A stretch of 64,000 nucleotides of DNA, taken from NCBI RefSeq assembly GCF_018129025.1, contig NZ_JAAEDI010000007.1, positions 151,652 to 215,651 of the forward strand. Reading direction: 5' to 3'. Under the pieces are notes generated by a model, which was not told where the DNA came from, did no database searches, and worked only from the letters and a program-made list of their open reading frames with translations. This DNA is from Neoroseomonas terrae. Its GTDB lineage: Bacteria > Pseudomonadota > Alphaproteobacteria > Acetobacterales > Acetobacteraceae. Of this stretch, positions 19,140 to 26,582 are shown one piece after another. Within the stretch, counting starts at the first letter, position 1. Each line of letters begins with the position of its first letter. The translations under genes were made by a program, and so were the position numbers.

Positions 19140-19373
19140 GAGGCTCCCGAGAGAGTTCGTCTGGTAGCCGGAACCATACGGATTGTGTCCGAAGGTCCGT
19201 GGCAGACACCAGATATAGCGTTTGGGGTTCCCCAGGCGAAGTGCACCGTCCGGTGCCCCTGCCCGGGCAACGGGTTATGGCGCGAAGTTCGCAGCCAACG
19301 CCAGGGGCGAATCGGCGGGGCTGGCGAGCCGGGGACGCATCCCGCAGGATGGCGCCCATCCCGGAGGTCCGCC

Positions 19374-20279
19374 TTGCACCCGATTACGCTCAACGAACCC
19401 TTCCGCGCGGTCTTCTACGCGCCTTTCTATGTCGCCGAAGCGCGCGGCCTGTTCGCCGCGGAGGGCGTTGAGGTGCGCCGCCTGACCGCGGGCGACCCGA
19501 CCAAGGCAGCGGAGAACCTGCTCTCGGGTGCCGCGGACATCGCCTGGTCGGGACCGATGCGGCCGATGATGCTGCGGGATCGCGACCCCGCCTGCCCCCT
19601 GCGCTCCTTCTGCGCGGTCGTGATGAAGGACCCGTTCCTGCTGATCGGCCGCGGCCCGCGCCCGGACTTCACGCTGTCCGATTTGCCGGCGCTGCGCTTC
19701 GGGTCCGTCAGCGAGGTGCCGACGCCGTGGTGGTGCCTGCAGGATGACCTGCGCCAGGCCGGCATCGACCCGGCTGCGCTGAACCGCGTGACGGACCGCA
19801 GCATGGCGCAGAATGTCGCCGCCGTGCTGGGCGGCGAGCTCGACGTCGCGCAGGCCTTCGAGCCCCACGCCGCCCTGGCCGAGGCGCAGGGTGGCGCCGT
19901 GTGGCATCGCGCAGCCGATCGCGGCCCGTCCGCCTACACCGCCTTCTACGCGACCGAAGCGCGCATCGCCGAGCGCCGTACCGAATTCGAGGCGATGATT
20001 CGCGCCATGGCGGCATCGCTGCGCTGGATGGCGGCGGCGTCGCCCGCTGCCATCGCCGCGACGATCGCGCCGCTGTTCCCCGACGTGCCCGATACGGCGC
20101 TGACGACGGCGATCGCGCGGTACCGGGGCCTCGAACTCTGGCCGACCGACCCGCATTTCCCGCGCGCGGCCTTCGAGCAACTCCGCCGTGCGATGACCAC
20201 CGCCGGCATCCTCACCGGCGCGCCGAGCTTCGAGACCTGCGTGGACGAAGCGATCGTGACCCGCGCGCTGGGCGGCTGA
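19374..20279 (+). CDS. SsuA/THI5-like substrate-binding protein without a signal peptide (copy 2)
   Basis: 301-aa paralog of the 16156 protein, colinear over its whole length (NEPFRAVFYAPFYVAEARG, GAADIAWSGPMRP, GSVSEVPTPWWCLQDDLRQ, DRGPSAYTAFYAT). The TTG start at 19374 is fixed by a strong GGAGG six bases upstream; no in-frame ATG fits, and the homologous N-terminus starts here. The frame is open far upstream because it runs antisense through min, but that part is not coding. The acyl-CoA thioesterase gene follows after one base, suggesting one operon. As in copy 1, no export signal is visible. Confidence 0.78.
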   Translation: MHPITLNEPFRAVFYAPFYVAEARGLFAAEGVEVRRLTAGDPTKAAENLLSGAADIAWSGPMRPMMLRDRDPACPLRSFCAVVMKDPFLLIGRGPRPDFTLSDLPALRFGSVSEVPTPWWCLQDDLRQAGIDPAALNRVTDRSMAQNVAAVLGGELDVAQAFEPHAALAEAQGGAVWHRAADRGPSAYTAFYATEARIAERRTEFEAMIRAMAASLRWMAAASPAAIAATIAPLFPDVPDTALTTAIARYRGLELWPTDPHFPRAAFEQLRRAMTTAGILTGAPSFETCVDEAIVTRALGG

Positions 20280-20280
20280 G

Positions 20281-20721
20281 GTGCCTGCGGCGCCGCGCGG
20301 CACCCGCGCCGACTACCGCTTCTTCCTGCCGATCCCGACGCGCTGGATGGACAACGACGTCTACGGCCATGTGAACAACGTCACCTACTACTCGTGGTTC
20401 GACACGGTGGTGGCGCGGTTCCTGATCGACAGCGGCTTCCTGCATGTCCCGACCGCGCCGGTGATCGGCCTGGTGGTCGAGACGCAGTGCCGCTACTTCG
20501 CGCCCATCGCCTTTCCCGACACCATCACCGCCGGGCTGCGCTGCGGCCGTGCCGGCAATACCTCGGTGCGCTACGAGATCGCCATCTTCCGCAACGGGGA
20601 GGAGGAAGCGAGCGCCGAGGGGCATTTCGTCCATGTCTATGTGGACCGCGCGACCCAGAAACAGCCGACGCCGCTGCCTGCCGCACTGCGCGACGCCCTC
20701 GCCGGCATCACGGCGGCCTGA
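20281..20721 (+). CDS. Acyl-CoA thioesterase, hotdog fold (YbgC/FadM-like)
   Basis: 146-aa single-domain hotdog thioesterase. The catalytic motif is visible at the N-terminus: RWMDNDVYGHVNNVTYYSWF, with the active Asp and the G-H-V-N turn typical of 4-hydroxybenzoyl-CoA/FadM thioesterases. It hydrolyses acyl-CoA or aroyl-CoA. The GTG start lies one base after the preceding stop, so it is likely translated by coupling. The 2-hydroxyacid dehydrogenase follows 63 bp later. Confidence 0.85.
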   Translation: MPAAPRGTRADYRFFLPIPTRWMDNDVYGHVNNVTYYSWFDTVVARFLIDSGFLHVPTAPVIGLVVETQCRYFAPIAFPDTITAGLRCGRAGNTSVRYEIAIFRNGEEEASAEGHFVHVYVDRATQKQPTPLPAALRDALAGITAA

Positions 20722-20784
20722 CCCCCCGGCTTGCACGCCCGTCGCGGCGGCGCGATCAAGGCAGCACGAACAGGAGACGCCATC

Positions 20785-21756
20785 ATGAGCCAGACCACGC
20801 CGCCGCTGAAGCGGCTCGCTATCCTCGACGACTACCAGGGCGTGGCGAAGGCCATGGGCCCCTGGGACAAGCTGCCTGGTGTCGAGGTGACTGTGTTCCG
20901 CGACACGATCACTGACCGGGATGCGCTGGCGAAGCGGCTGGAGCCTTTCGACACCATCCTCGCGATGCGCGAGCGCACCCCCTTCCCGCGCGCGCTGATC
21001 GAGCGCCTGCCGAACCTCCGCCTGCTGATCACCACCGCGGCGCGCAACCGCTCGATCGACGCGGCGGCCTGCATGGAACGCGGCGTCGTCTTCTGCGGCA
21101 CGGGGTCCTTCGGCGACCCGACGACGGACATCACCTGGGGCCTGATCCTGAACCTGATGCGCGACCTTCCCGCTCAGCAGGCCTCGCTGCGCGCCGGCGG
21201 CTGGCAGACCTCGGTCGGCACCGGGACGGAGGGCAAGACGCTCGGCGTCATCGGCCTCGGCAAGCTCGGTGCGCGGGCGGCGAAGGTCGGGCTCGCCATG
21301 GGCATGAAGGTCGTCGCCTGGAGCCAGAACCTCACCGACGAACGCGCCGCCGAGGTGGGCGTGACGCGCGTCGACAAGGCGACGCTGCTGTCCACCGCGG
21401 ATGTGGTGACGCTGCACCTGATCCTGTCCGACCGCTCGCGCGGCATCATCGGCGCGGCGGATCTCGCGCAGATGAAGCCCACCGCCTACATCGTGAACAC
21501 CAGCCGCGGCCCGCTGATCGACCAGGATGCGCTGATTGCCGCGCTGAAGGCCGGGACCATCGCCGGTGCCGGCATCGACGTGTACGACGTCGAGCCGCTG
21601 CCGAAGGACCACCCGATCCTGTCCGCGCCGAACACGGTGCTGACGCCGCATCTCGGCTACGTCACGCAGCAGAACTACACCGCCTACTACAAGGGCGCGG
21701 TCGAGGCGATCGAGGCCTTCAACGCCGGCGCGCCGGTGCGCGTCATCACGCCGTGA
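20785..21756 (+). CDS. D-2-hydroxyacid dehydrogenase family protein
   Basis: 323-aa NAD(P)-dependent dehydrogenase of the D-isomer 2-hydroxyacid family. The start at 20785 has CAGGAG upstream. The Rossmann motif is LGVIGLGKLGARAAKVGLAM. Catalytic residues are in VNTSRGPLID (Arg), YDVEPLP (Glu) and LTPHLGYV (His). The short N-terminal catalytic half begins LKRLAILDDYQGVA, typical of the PGDH-like branch common in this group. It overlaps the next gene by GTGA. Confidence 0.9.
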   Translation: MSQTTPPLKRLAILDDYQGVAKAMGPWDKLPGVEVTVFRDTITDRDALAKRLEPFDTILAMRERTPFPRALIERLPNLRLLITTAARNRSIDAAACMERGVVFCGTGSFGDPTTDITWGLILNLMRDLPAQQASLRAGGWQTSVGTGTEGKTLGVIGLGKLGARAAKVGLAMGMKVVAWSQNLTDERAAEVGVTRVDKATLLSTADVVTLHLILSDRSRGIIGAADLAQMKPTAYIVNTSRGPLIDQDALIAALKAGTIAGAGIDVYDVEPLPKDHPILSAPNTVLTPHLGYVTQQNYTAYYKGAVEAIEAFNAGAPVRVITP

Positions 21757-22592
21757 CCTCGCCCTACGCTCTCGCCGAGAGCTGGTCCTCCTGGCCGCGC
21801 GCGCAGCGCGACCAGGCGTACAGCAACGCCGATGTGGTGCCGGACGCGGCCGAGCAGGTCGCTGCACGCAACGCGCTGTCCGCCGCCTTCCGCGCCGCGC
21901 ATCCCGGGCATCTCGACCTGCCCTATGGCGACGCGGAGCGCGAACGCTGGGACCTGTTCCCCGGCGCCGATCCGGCCGCACCCTGTCTGGTCTTCATCCA
22001 TGGCGGCTATTGGCAGCGCAACCGGCGGGAGGATTTCGCCATCCTCGCGCAGGGCGCGCTGGCCATGGGCTGGTCGGCGGCACTGCCCGGCTACACGCTG
22101 GCACCGGACGCGTCACTGACCGGCATCGCCTGGCAGATGAGCCGCGCGATCGACTGGCTGGCGCAGAGCGGTCCTGCGCATGGCATCGCCGGACCGATCG
22201 TCGTGTCCGGCTGGTCGGCGGGCGGGCATCTTGCTGCGCTGGCGGCGGAGCATCCGGCGGTGACGGCGGCGCTCGCCATCTCGGGCGTCTATGAGCTGTC
22301 GCCGATCCGCGACACCTACCTCAACGACAAGCTGTCGCTGACGGAGGCCGAAATCACCGATCTCTCGCCGATCCGCCGGCCGGTGGTGGCGAAGCCCATC
22401 GCCATCGCCTATGGCGGCGCCGAATTGCCGGAACTGCGACGCCAGTCGCGGACGTTCCATCGCCTGCGGGCCGAGGCGCAGGCGCCGGGGCCGCTGATTC
22501 CGATTCCCGGCGCGGACCATTTCCGCATGCTGGAATCGCTGTGGAACGCGGATGGCGCGCTGACCCGCGCGGCGGCCGAGCTGCTGCGCTGA
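21753..22592 (+). CDS. Alpha/beta hydrolase (kynurenine-formamidase/BD-FAE-like)
   Basis: 279-aa alpha/beta hydrolase. It has the HGGYWQRN motif near the oxyanion hole, the nucleophile elbow SGWSAGGHLAA and the late His in IPGADHFRML, as in arylformamidases and HSL-like esterases. It starts with GTG at 21753, overlapping the stop of the upstream dehydrogenase (GTGA). It may hydrolyse a formamide, ester or lactone made by the neighbouring enzymes. It converges on the SARP-type regulator with a 16-bp gap. Confidence 0.82.
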   Translation: MTSPYALAESWSSWPRAQRDQAYSNADVVPDAAEQVAARNALSAAFRAAHPGHLDLPYGDAERERWDLFPGADPAAPCLVFIHGGYWQRNRREDFAILAQGALAMGWSAALPGYTLAPDASLTGIAWQMSRAIDWLAQSGPAHGIAGPIVVSGWSAGGHLAALAAEHPAVTAALAISGVYELSPIRDTYLNDKLSLTEAEITDLSPIRRPVVAKPIAIAYGGAELPELRRQSRTFHRLRAEAQAPGPLIPIPGADHFRMLESLWNADGALTRAAAELLR

Positions 22593-22608
22593 ACGGACGT
22601 CGCCGCCC

Positions 22609-24615
22609 TCAGGTCAACCCTGCGCGGCGCAGCCCTTCGACGTAGTGGTCGAGGTCCGCTGGCGCCTGGAAGGGTGCGCGTTCGCGCGCCTTCACCAGGT
22701 CGAAATCCGGCTCCATGGAACAGAGCCGCGTCCGTACCTCCGTCGCCTCCTTGGTCCGGCCCATGTAGCCCAGCGCCGAGAGCCAGATCTTGTAGGGGAA
22801 GGTGAATCCGGTGTGCAGCGCGGTGACCTGGCGGGCGGCGTTGTCCACCTCCTCATGCCGGTGCAGCAGCAGCAGCGGCACGAGCCGCGCGGAATCGAAG
22901 AAGAAGGCGTGCGGGTGCAGCGGCGCTAGGCGCTTGTATTTATCCCACCGCCGCAGCGCCTCCACATGCTCGCCCCGATAGGACAGGGTCAGCGCGGAGA
23001 AGACCCAGGCCATCGGCAGGTTGGGATTGAGCGCAAGGGCACGCTCATAGAGCGATACGGCCTCGGCGACCCGATGGTGCAGGAAGGCGCGAACATGGCC
23101 GAGGATGGCCAGCGCCTGCGCATCCGACGGATCGAGCGCCACGGCACGGGACGCCAGTTCCTCGCTCTTCGCCAGCACCTCGCCGCCCGCCGGCGCCCAG
23201 CCCTGCCCGACCAGGAACAGATGCCAGTAGGCGTGCCAGGCGAAGGCCGGCGCGTAATCGGGCTCGAGCCGCGTCGCCTCGGTCAGCAGGCTGCCGGCGA
23301 GTTCGTAGGATTCCCGGTCCAGCCGGTAGATCGCCGGGATCGCGCGCAACAGCAGGTCGTAGGCGGTCGGCATGACCGACTGGCGGGCGGCGGCGCGGTT
23401 CGCCTCGATCAGCAGGATCTCGGGGTCGACGCGCGCCACGACCTCGGCGGCGATCTCGTCCTGCAGCGCAAGCAGGTCGCCGGCATCGCGGTCGAAGCGC
23501 TCGGCCCAGACGACCGCCTCGGGCGGGCGGTGGTCGGTCAGGCGCAGCGTCACGCGCACCCGCCCGGCGGCGCGCTGCACCGTCCCTGACAGGGTGAAGT
23601 CGAGATCGAGCGCCCCTTGCGGCCGTTCCTGCCGCTCCGCCGCCGCAACCGAGGCGGAATCGACCAGCACCAGCCACCGGAAGCGCGCAAGTGCTGCGGT
23701 GATTTCCCCGGCGAGGCCCAGCGAGGTTCCCGAATCCCCTTCGTCCCCCAGCACCTTGAAAGGCAGCACGCCGAGCCGGGCACCGCGCAGCGTGGTGCGC
23801 CGAACCGGCTGCGGCGGCTGGGCGGGGACCTGCCCGCGCAGCGATTCGGCAAGCGCCGCCGTCTCCGGGGATGGTGCGCTGCGGAACCGCTCGGCGAAGA
23901 CGCGGCGGCATTCCTCCCAGGCGGCGAAGGCGGCGCCCCGGTCGCCACGCTCGGCCTCGGCACGGATCATGATGCGCCAGACCGGCTCCTGCGCCGGGTC
24001 GATGGCAAGGACTCGCCGCGCCTCCTGCGCCCGGGCCTCGGCGGTGGTGGTGGCTGCGAGGCGGCTGGACGCCGCTTCGAGAGCGACCTCCCGCAGCCGC
24101 CGGCGCTGTTCGCCCAGCCAGGCGTCGAAGGCAACGTCGAGTCCGTCCAGGTCCGACAGCAGTTCCGCCTGGAGCAGGTTCAACGCCTCCACCCGGTCAC
24201 GCGCCAGGGCCGGCAGGGCGCGGGCGTCGGTCCAGACGGCCTCATCGTTCAGCGCGATGGTCTCGCGGGTGGCGACGATCAGGCCGCGGCCCTCGGCACC
24301 GAAGGCATCCTGCAGTTCATGCAAGGCTTGGCGGAGGGATCCGCGCGCCTGTTCCTCCCCGCGCCGGCTCCAGAGCAGGTCGGCGAGACGCTGGCGGGAA
24401 ACGAGGTTCGGCGATTCGAGGGCGAGGACGGCGAGAACCGCTCGCGTCTTGCGCGAGCGCGGCAGGAGCGGCTCGCCCGTGACCGCACGCGCGTCCATGC
24501 GGCCGAGCATGGTGATGCGGACCCGAATAGCCGGGGGCGTGACCATCGGCACCGCCGACAGATCAGTCGCGGTGGGAGGTCTGTCCTGGTTGGAACGCAC
24601 GGCGAAGTCAGACAT
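22609..24615 (-). CDS. SARP/BTAD-type transcriptional regulator with TPR domain
   Basis: 668-aa regulator. Residues about 30-110 form an OmpR-like winged-helix domain of the SARP type (RITMLGRMDARAVTGEPLL, TRAVLAVLALESPNLVSRQR, RRGEEQARGSLRQALHEL). A BTAD helical domain runs to about 260. A TolB-like segment (GVLPFKVLGDEGDSGTSL...EITAAL) and a C-terminal set of TPR-like helices follow. There is no kinase, AAA or membrane part. It is divergently transcribed from the 19-residue-repeat gene across an AT-rich 419-bp gap, so that gene is its likeliest target. ATG 24615 is chosen over GTG 24621. Confidence 0.82.
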   Translation of the reverse strand: MSDFAVRSNQDRPPTATDLSAVPMVTPPAIRVRITMLGRMDARAVTGEPLLPRSRKTRAVLAVLALESPNLVSRQRLADLLWSRRGEEQARGSLRQALHELQDAFGAEGRGLIVATRETIALNDEAVWTDARALPALARDRVEALNLLQAELLSDLDGLDVAFDAWLGEQRRRLREVALEAASSRLAATTTAEARAQEARRVLAIDPAQEPVWRIMIRAEAERGDRGAAFAAWEECRRVFAERFRSAPSPETAALAESLRGQVPAQPPQPVRRTTLRGARLGVLPFKVLGDEGDSGTSLGLAGEITAALARFRWLVLVDSASVAAAERQERPQGALDLDFTLSGTVQRAAGRVRVTLRLTDHRPPEAVVWAERFDRDAGDLLALQDEIAAEVVARVDPEILLIEANRAAARQSVMPTAYDLLLRAIPAIYRLDRESYELAGSLLTEATRLEPDYAPAFAWHAYWHLFLVGQGWAPAGGEVLAKSEELASRAVALDPSDAQALAILGHVRAFLHHRVAEAVSLYERALALNPNLPMAWVFSALTLSYRGEHVEALRRWDKYKRLAPLHPHAFFFDSARLVPLLLLHRHEEVDNAARQVTALHTGFTFPYKIWLSALGYMGRTKEATEVRTRLCSMEPDFDLVKARERAPFQAPADLDHYVEGLRRAGLT

Positions 24616-24839
24616 GATCACGCTGTCTTAACGCGCTGCTGGACATTCACCAACCGCCCTGATGCCAAGTCACGAGATGCTGGCCGCCCCGGGTGCCGGA
24701 GATGCGGCGCGGGGGCCGCGATACGATGCGGCCCGCAGCCCGATCCATACACGCAAGAAGCCCCCATCGTTACTCGCCTAGTGGTTGCGTCTTCCACCGT
24801 GAATTGCGCGTGAACCACGTTAGAGTCGCATGAAACTCC

Positions 24840-24970
24840 CGTTCATCTGAGTCATGGTCAAGGCCTTTAAGCCCGACTTCAGAAGATAACCCTGATCAAT
24901 TTCCTACTACCAAATATAGATTAAATAAAAAATCCTGCTAGTAGGAATGTTTGCTTGTTATACCAATAAA
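24840..24970. promoter_or_regulatory. AT-rich promoter/operator island between regulator and repeat gene
   Basis: In a window that is otherwise very GC-rich, about 130 bases here are strongly AT-rich, including TAGATTAAATAAAAAAT (about 24917-24933). TTCCTACTA (24901-24909) is inversely repeated as TAGTAGGAA (24939-24947). The second arm also lies in a near-perfect 14-bp palindrome, TCCTGCTAGTAGGA (24933-24946). This looks like an operator and promoter region controlling one or both divergent genes. Which protein binds is inference; the adjacent SARP-type regulator is the obvious candidate. The remaining gap (24616-24839) shows nothing recognisable. Confidence 0.55.
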
Positions 24971-25034
24971 TCAACGCCAAGTTGAAGGGGTCTGGCAGGG
25001 CCTGACGGCCCACCCTGAACCCTGGAGACTCATC

Positions 25035-25559
25035 ATGGCCACCACTTCCAAGATCCTTGATTCTGGCAAGGTCCGCATGGGCGCCGGCGTCCGCGCCCCG
25101 AAGGCCTCCGTCGCCGACAAGGGCACCGTTCGCATCGGCGCCGGCGTCCGCACCCCGAAGGCCTCCGTCGCCGACAAGGGCACCGTCCGCATCGGCGCCG
25201 GCGTCCGCACCCCGAAGGCCTCTGTCGCTGACCAGGGCACCGTTCGCATTGGCGCCGGCGTCCGCACCCCGAAGGCCTCTGTCGCCGACAAGGGCACCGT
25301 TCGCATCGGCGCCGGCGTCCGCACCCCGAAGGCCTCCGTCGCCGACAAGGGCACCGTCCGCATGGGCGCCGGCGTCCGCGCTCCGAAGGCCTCCGTCGCC
25401 GACAAGGGCACCGTTCGCATCGGCGCCGGCGTCCGCACCCCGAAGGCTTCCGTCGCCGATCAGGGCACCGTCCGCATCGGCGCTGGCGTCCGCACCCCGA
25501 AGGCCTCCGTCGCCGACAAGGGCACCGTCCGCATCGGCGCCGGCGTCCGCCGCGCCTGA
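25035..25559 (+). CDS. Protein of eight tandem 19-residue repeats, function unknown
   Basis: 174-aa protein not recognised as any known family. After a 12-residue head (MATTSKILDSGK) come eight exact 19-residue units, consensus VRIGAGVRTPKASVADKGT, and a ninth truncated unit ending VRRA. Only three positions vary: I/M, T/A and K/Q. There is no Cys, Trp, Tyr, Phe, His, Glu or Asn. By count it has 35 Lys/Arg against 9 Asp, net about +26. There is no signal peptide or membrane span. ATG 25035 follows GGAG at seven bases; an in-frame TTG at 24951 would add 28 residues. A GGGCC-TGAC-GGCCC hairpin (24998-25011) lies just upstream. Options include a multi-core RiPP-like precursor, a cationic nucleic-acid-binding protein or a repetitive structural protein. 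Confidence 0.85.
   Translation: MATTSKILDSGKVRMGAGVRAPKASVADKGTVRIGAGVRTPKASVADKGTVRIGAGVRTPKASVADQGTVRIGAGVRTPKASVADKGTVRIGAGVRTPKASVADKGTVRMGAGVRAPKASVADKGTVRIGAGVRTPKASVADQGTVRIGAGVRTPKASVADKGTVRIGAGVRRA
25071..25556 (+). repeat. 57-bp in-frame tandem repeat array (8 full units plus a partial)
   Basis: Eight head-to-tail 57-bp units run from 25071 to 25526, with a partial ninth to 25556. Units differ at only a few bases, mostly silent third positions (GTC/GTT, ATC/ATT, TCC/TCT, GCC/GCT, GAC/GAT). Units 1 and 6 share the Met+Ala variant; units 3 and 7 share the Gln variant. Near-identity at synonymous sites indicates recent expansion or homogenisation. Since 57 is a multiple of three and the unit has no stops, other frames also look open; they are not genes. 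Confidence 0.95.
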
Positions 25560-25570
25560 TTTCCGGAGCA

Positions 25571-25593
25571 GGGGACTCCCAGTGGGAGTCCCC
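25571..25593 (+). terminator. Tight hairpin after the repeat gene (possible attenuator)
   Basis: GGGGACTCCC (25571-25580) pairs perfectly with GGGAGTCCCC (25584-25593) around an AGT loop, 12 bp after the repeat-gene stop and 35 bp before the next start codon. There is no T-run. It would allow partial read-through, giving more repeat-protein message than message for the downstream gene, or protect the upstream mRNA's 3' end. Confidence 0.65.
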
Positions 25594-25627
25594 GCCCCTG
25601 TCTCGCGCGCCACCAAGGACCCGTCTG

Positions 25628-26443
25628 ATGTCCCAGGACCGCAACGCCCCGATCGTCGCCTTCCATCGCCTGATCCCGGGGATCCCGGCGCCCGAGCGCG
25701 CCGACCGTTCCGGCCTCGGCGGCCTGCCGACGCGCGCCTTTCGCTATTGCGACGCTGTAACCACCGCCGCCGGCTTCGGCTGGCACATCACCGCCCCGCT
25801 CGACCTGTCCCTGATGTGGGACGGCCACGAGGTTCTCTGGACCTGCGAGGAACTCGAGCATGAATGGATGCCGCTCGGCCTCGGCGCCGTGCAGTATCCG
25901 CATTTCCGCGCGCGCTTCGATGAGGAAGTGCCCGAGGACATCCGCGGCTTCTCTCCACCCTTCCTGACCGGCCTGCCCGAGCCCGGCGTCGTCCAGATGT
26001 GGACCGGCCTGTTCGTGCGCACCGCGCCGGGCTGGTCGCTGCTGTCGCGCGCGCCGGCCAACCTGCCGCGCTCCCCGCATTACGAGCAGTTCGAAGGTGT
26101 CGTCGAATTCGACAAATGGTTCGGGCCGCTGTTCACCAACATCCGGCTGACCCGCACCGACACACCGGTCGAGATCAACCAGCTCCGCCCCATCCTGCAG
26201 GTCCAGCCCATCCCGCAATTCGCCTATGCCGATGCGGTCATGAACGCCTCGACCACCACGGACGCCTTCACGCAGTGGGGCGATGCGGAATGGGACCTCT
26301 ATCGCGAGAGCGTCGTCGCGCCCGCGAGCGTTGAGGAACACAAGCCCGGCCATTACGCCGCCGAGGTGCGCCGCCAGCGCCGCGGCCAGGGTTGCCCCTT
26401 CGCGGCCATGGCCGCCGCCCGGGAGGCTGGGCCGACCTCCTGA
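25628..26443 (+). CDS. DUF6065-like protein, function unknown
   Basis: 271-aa soluble protein that resembles the DUF6065 family from memory; this was not verified by search. It begins MSQDRNAPIVAFHRLIPG. Notable stretches are RAFRYCDAVTTAAGFGWHI, PEPGVVQMWTGLFVRTAPGW, SPHYEQFEGVVEFDKWFGP and VEINQLRPILQVQPIPQ. The pattern suggests a compact beta-rich fold with conserved Trp and His. It ends with RRGQGCPFAAMAAA. There is no signal peptide. It follows the repeat gene by 68 bp across the hairpin and is probably co-transcribed with it. A role in acting on or binding the repeat protein is inference only. Confidence 0.7.
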   Translation: MSQDRNAPIVAFHRLIPGIPAPERADRSGLGGLPTRAFRYCDAVTTAAGFGWHITAPLDLSLMWDGHEVLWTCEELEHEWMPLGLGAVQYPHFRARFDEEVPEDIRGFSPPFLTGLPEPGVVQMWTGLFVRTAPGWSLLSRAPANLPRSPHYEQFEGVVEFDKWFGPLFTNIRLTRTDTPVEINQLRPILQVQPIPQFAYADAVMNASTTTDAFTQWGDAEWDLYRESVVAPASVEEHKPGHYAAEVRRQRRGQGCPFAAMAAAREAGPTS

Positions 26444-26468
26444 ACCCCCGGGGTCGGCTCGGTCCGAG

Positions 26469-26494
26469 GCCGTCGGTTCTCGCGAACCGGCGGC
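26469..26494 (+). terminator. Hairpin after the DUF6065-like gene
   Basis: GCCGTCGGTTC (26469-26479) pairs with GAACCGGCGGC (26484-26494), 11 bp with one G-T wobble and a TCGC loop, in the 139-bp gap before the DUF169 gene. It is followed by TTCGATCGTTC. It probably ends or attenuates the repeat-protein transcription unit. Confidence 0.5.
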
Positions 26495-26582
26495 TTCGAT
26501 CGTTCTGCGGACAGGCGCAGCCGCGCGTGCTTGCATGCCCGCACCAGCGGCGCATCATCGCCCTCCGTCAGGAGGAACGACC

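Noticed and set aside
25071..25556. Regular repeats considered as a CRISPR array
   Set aside because: Units are directly adjacent without spacers, are 57 bp long and encode an in-frame peptide. There are no cas genes.
24921..25616. Minus-strand 231-aa open frame with GADAGADANGALVGDGGLR-type repeats
   Set aside because: It is the mirror of the 57-bp repeats. The plus frame has the ribosome site, the promoter-like island and codon choice typical of the genome.
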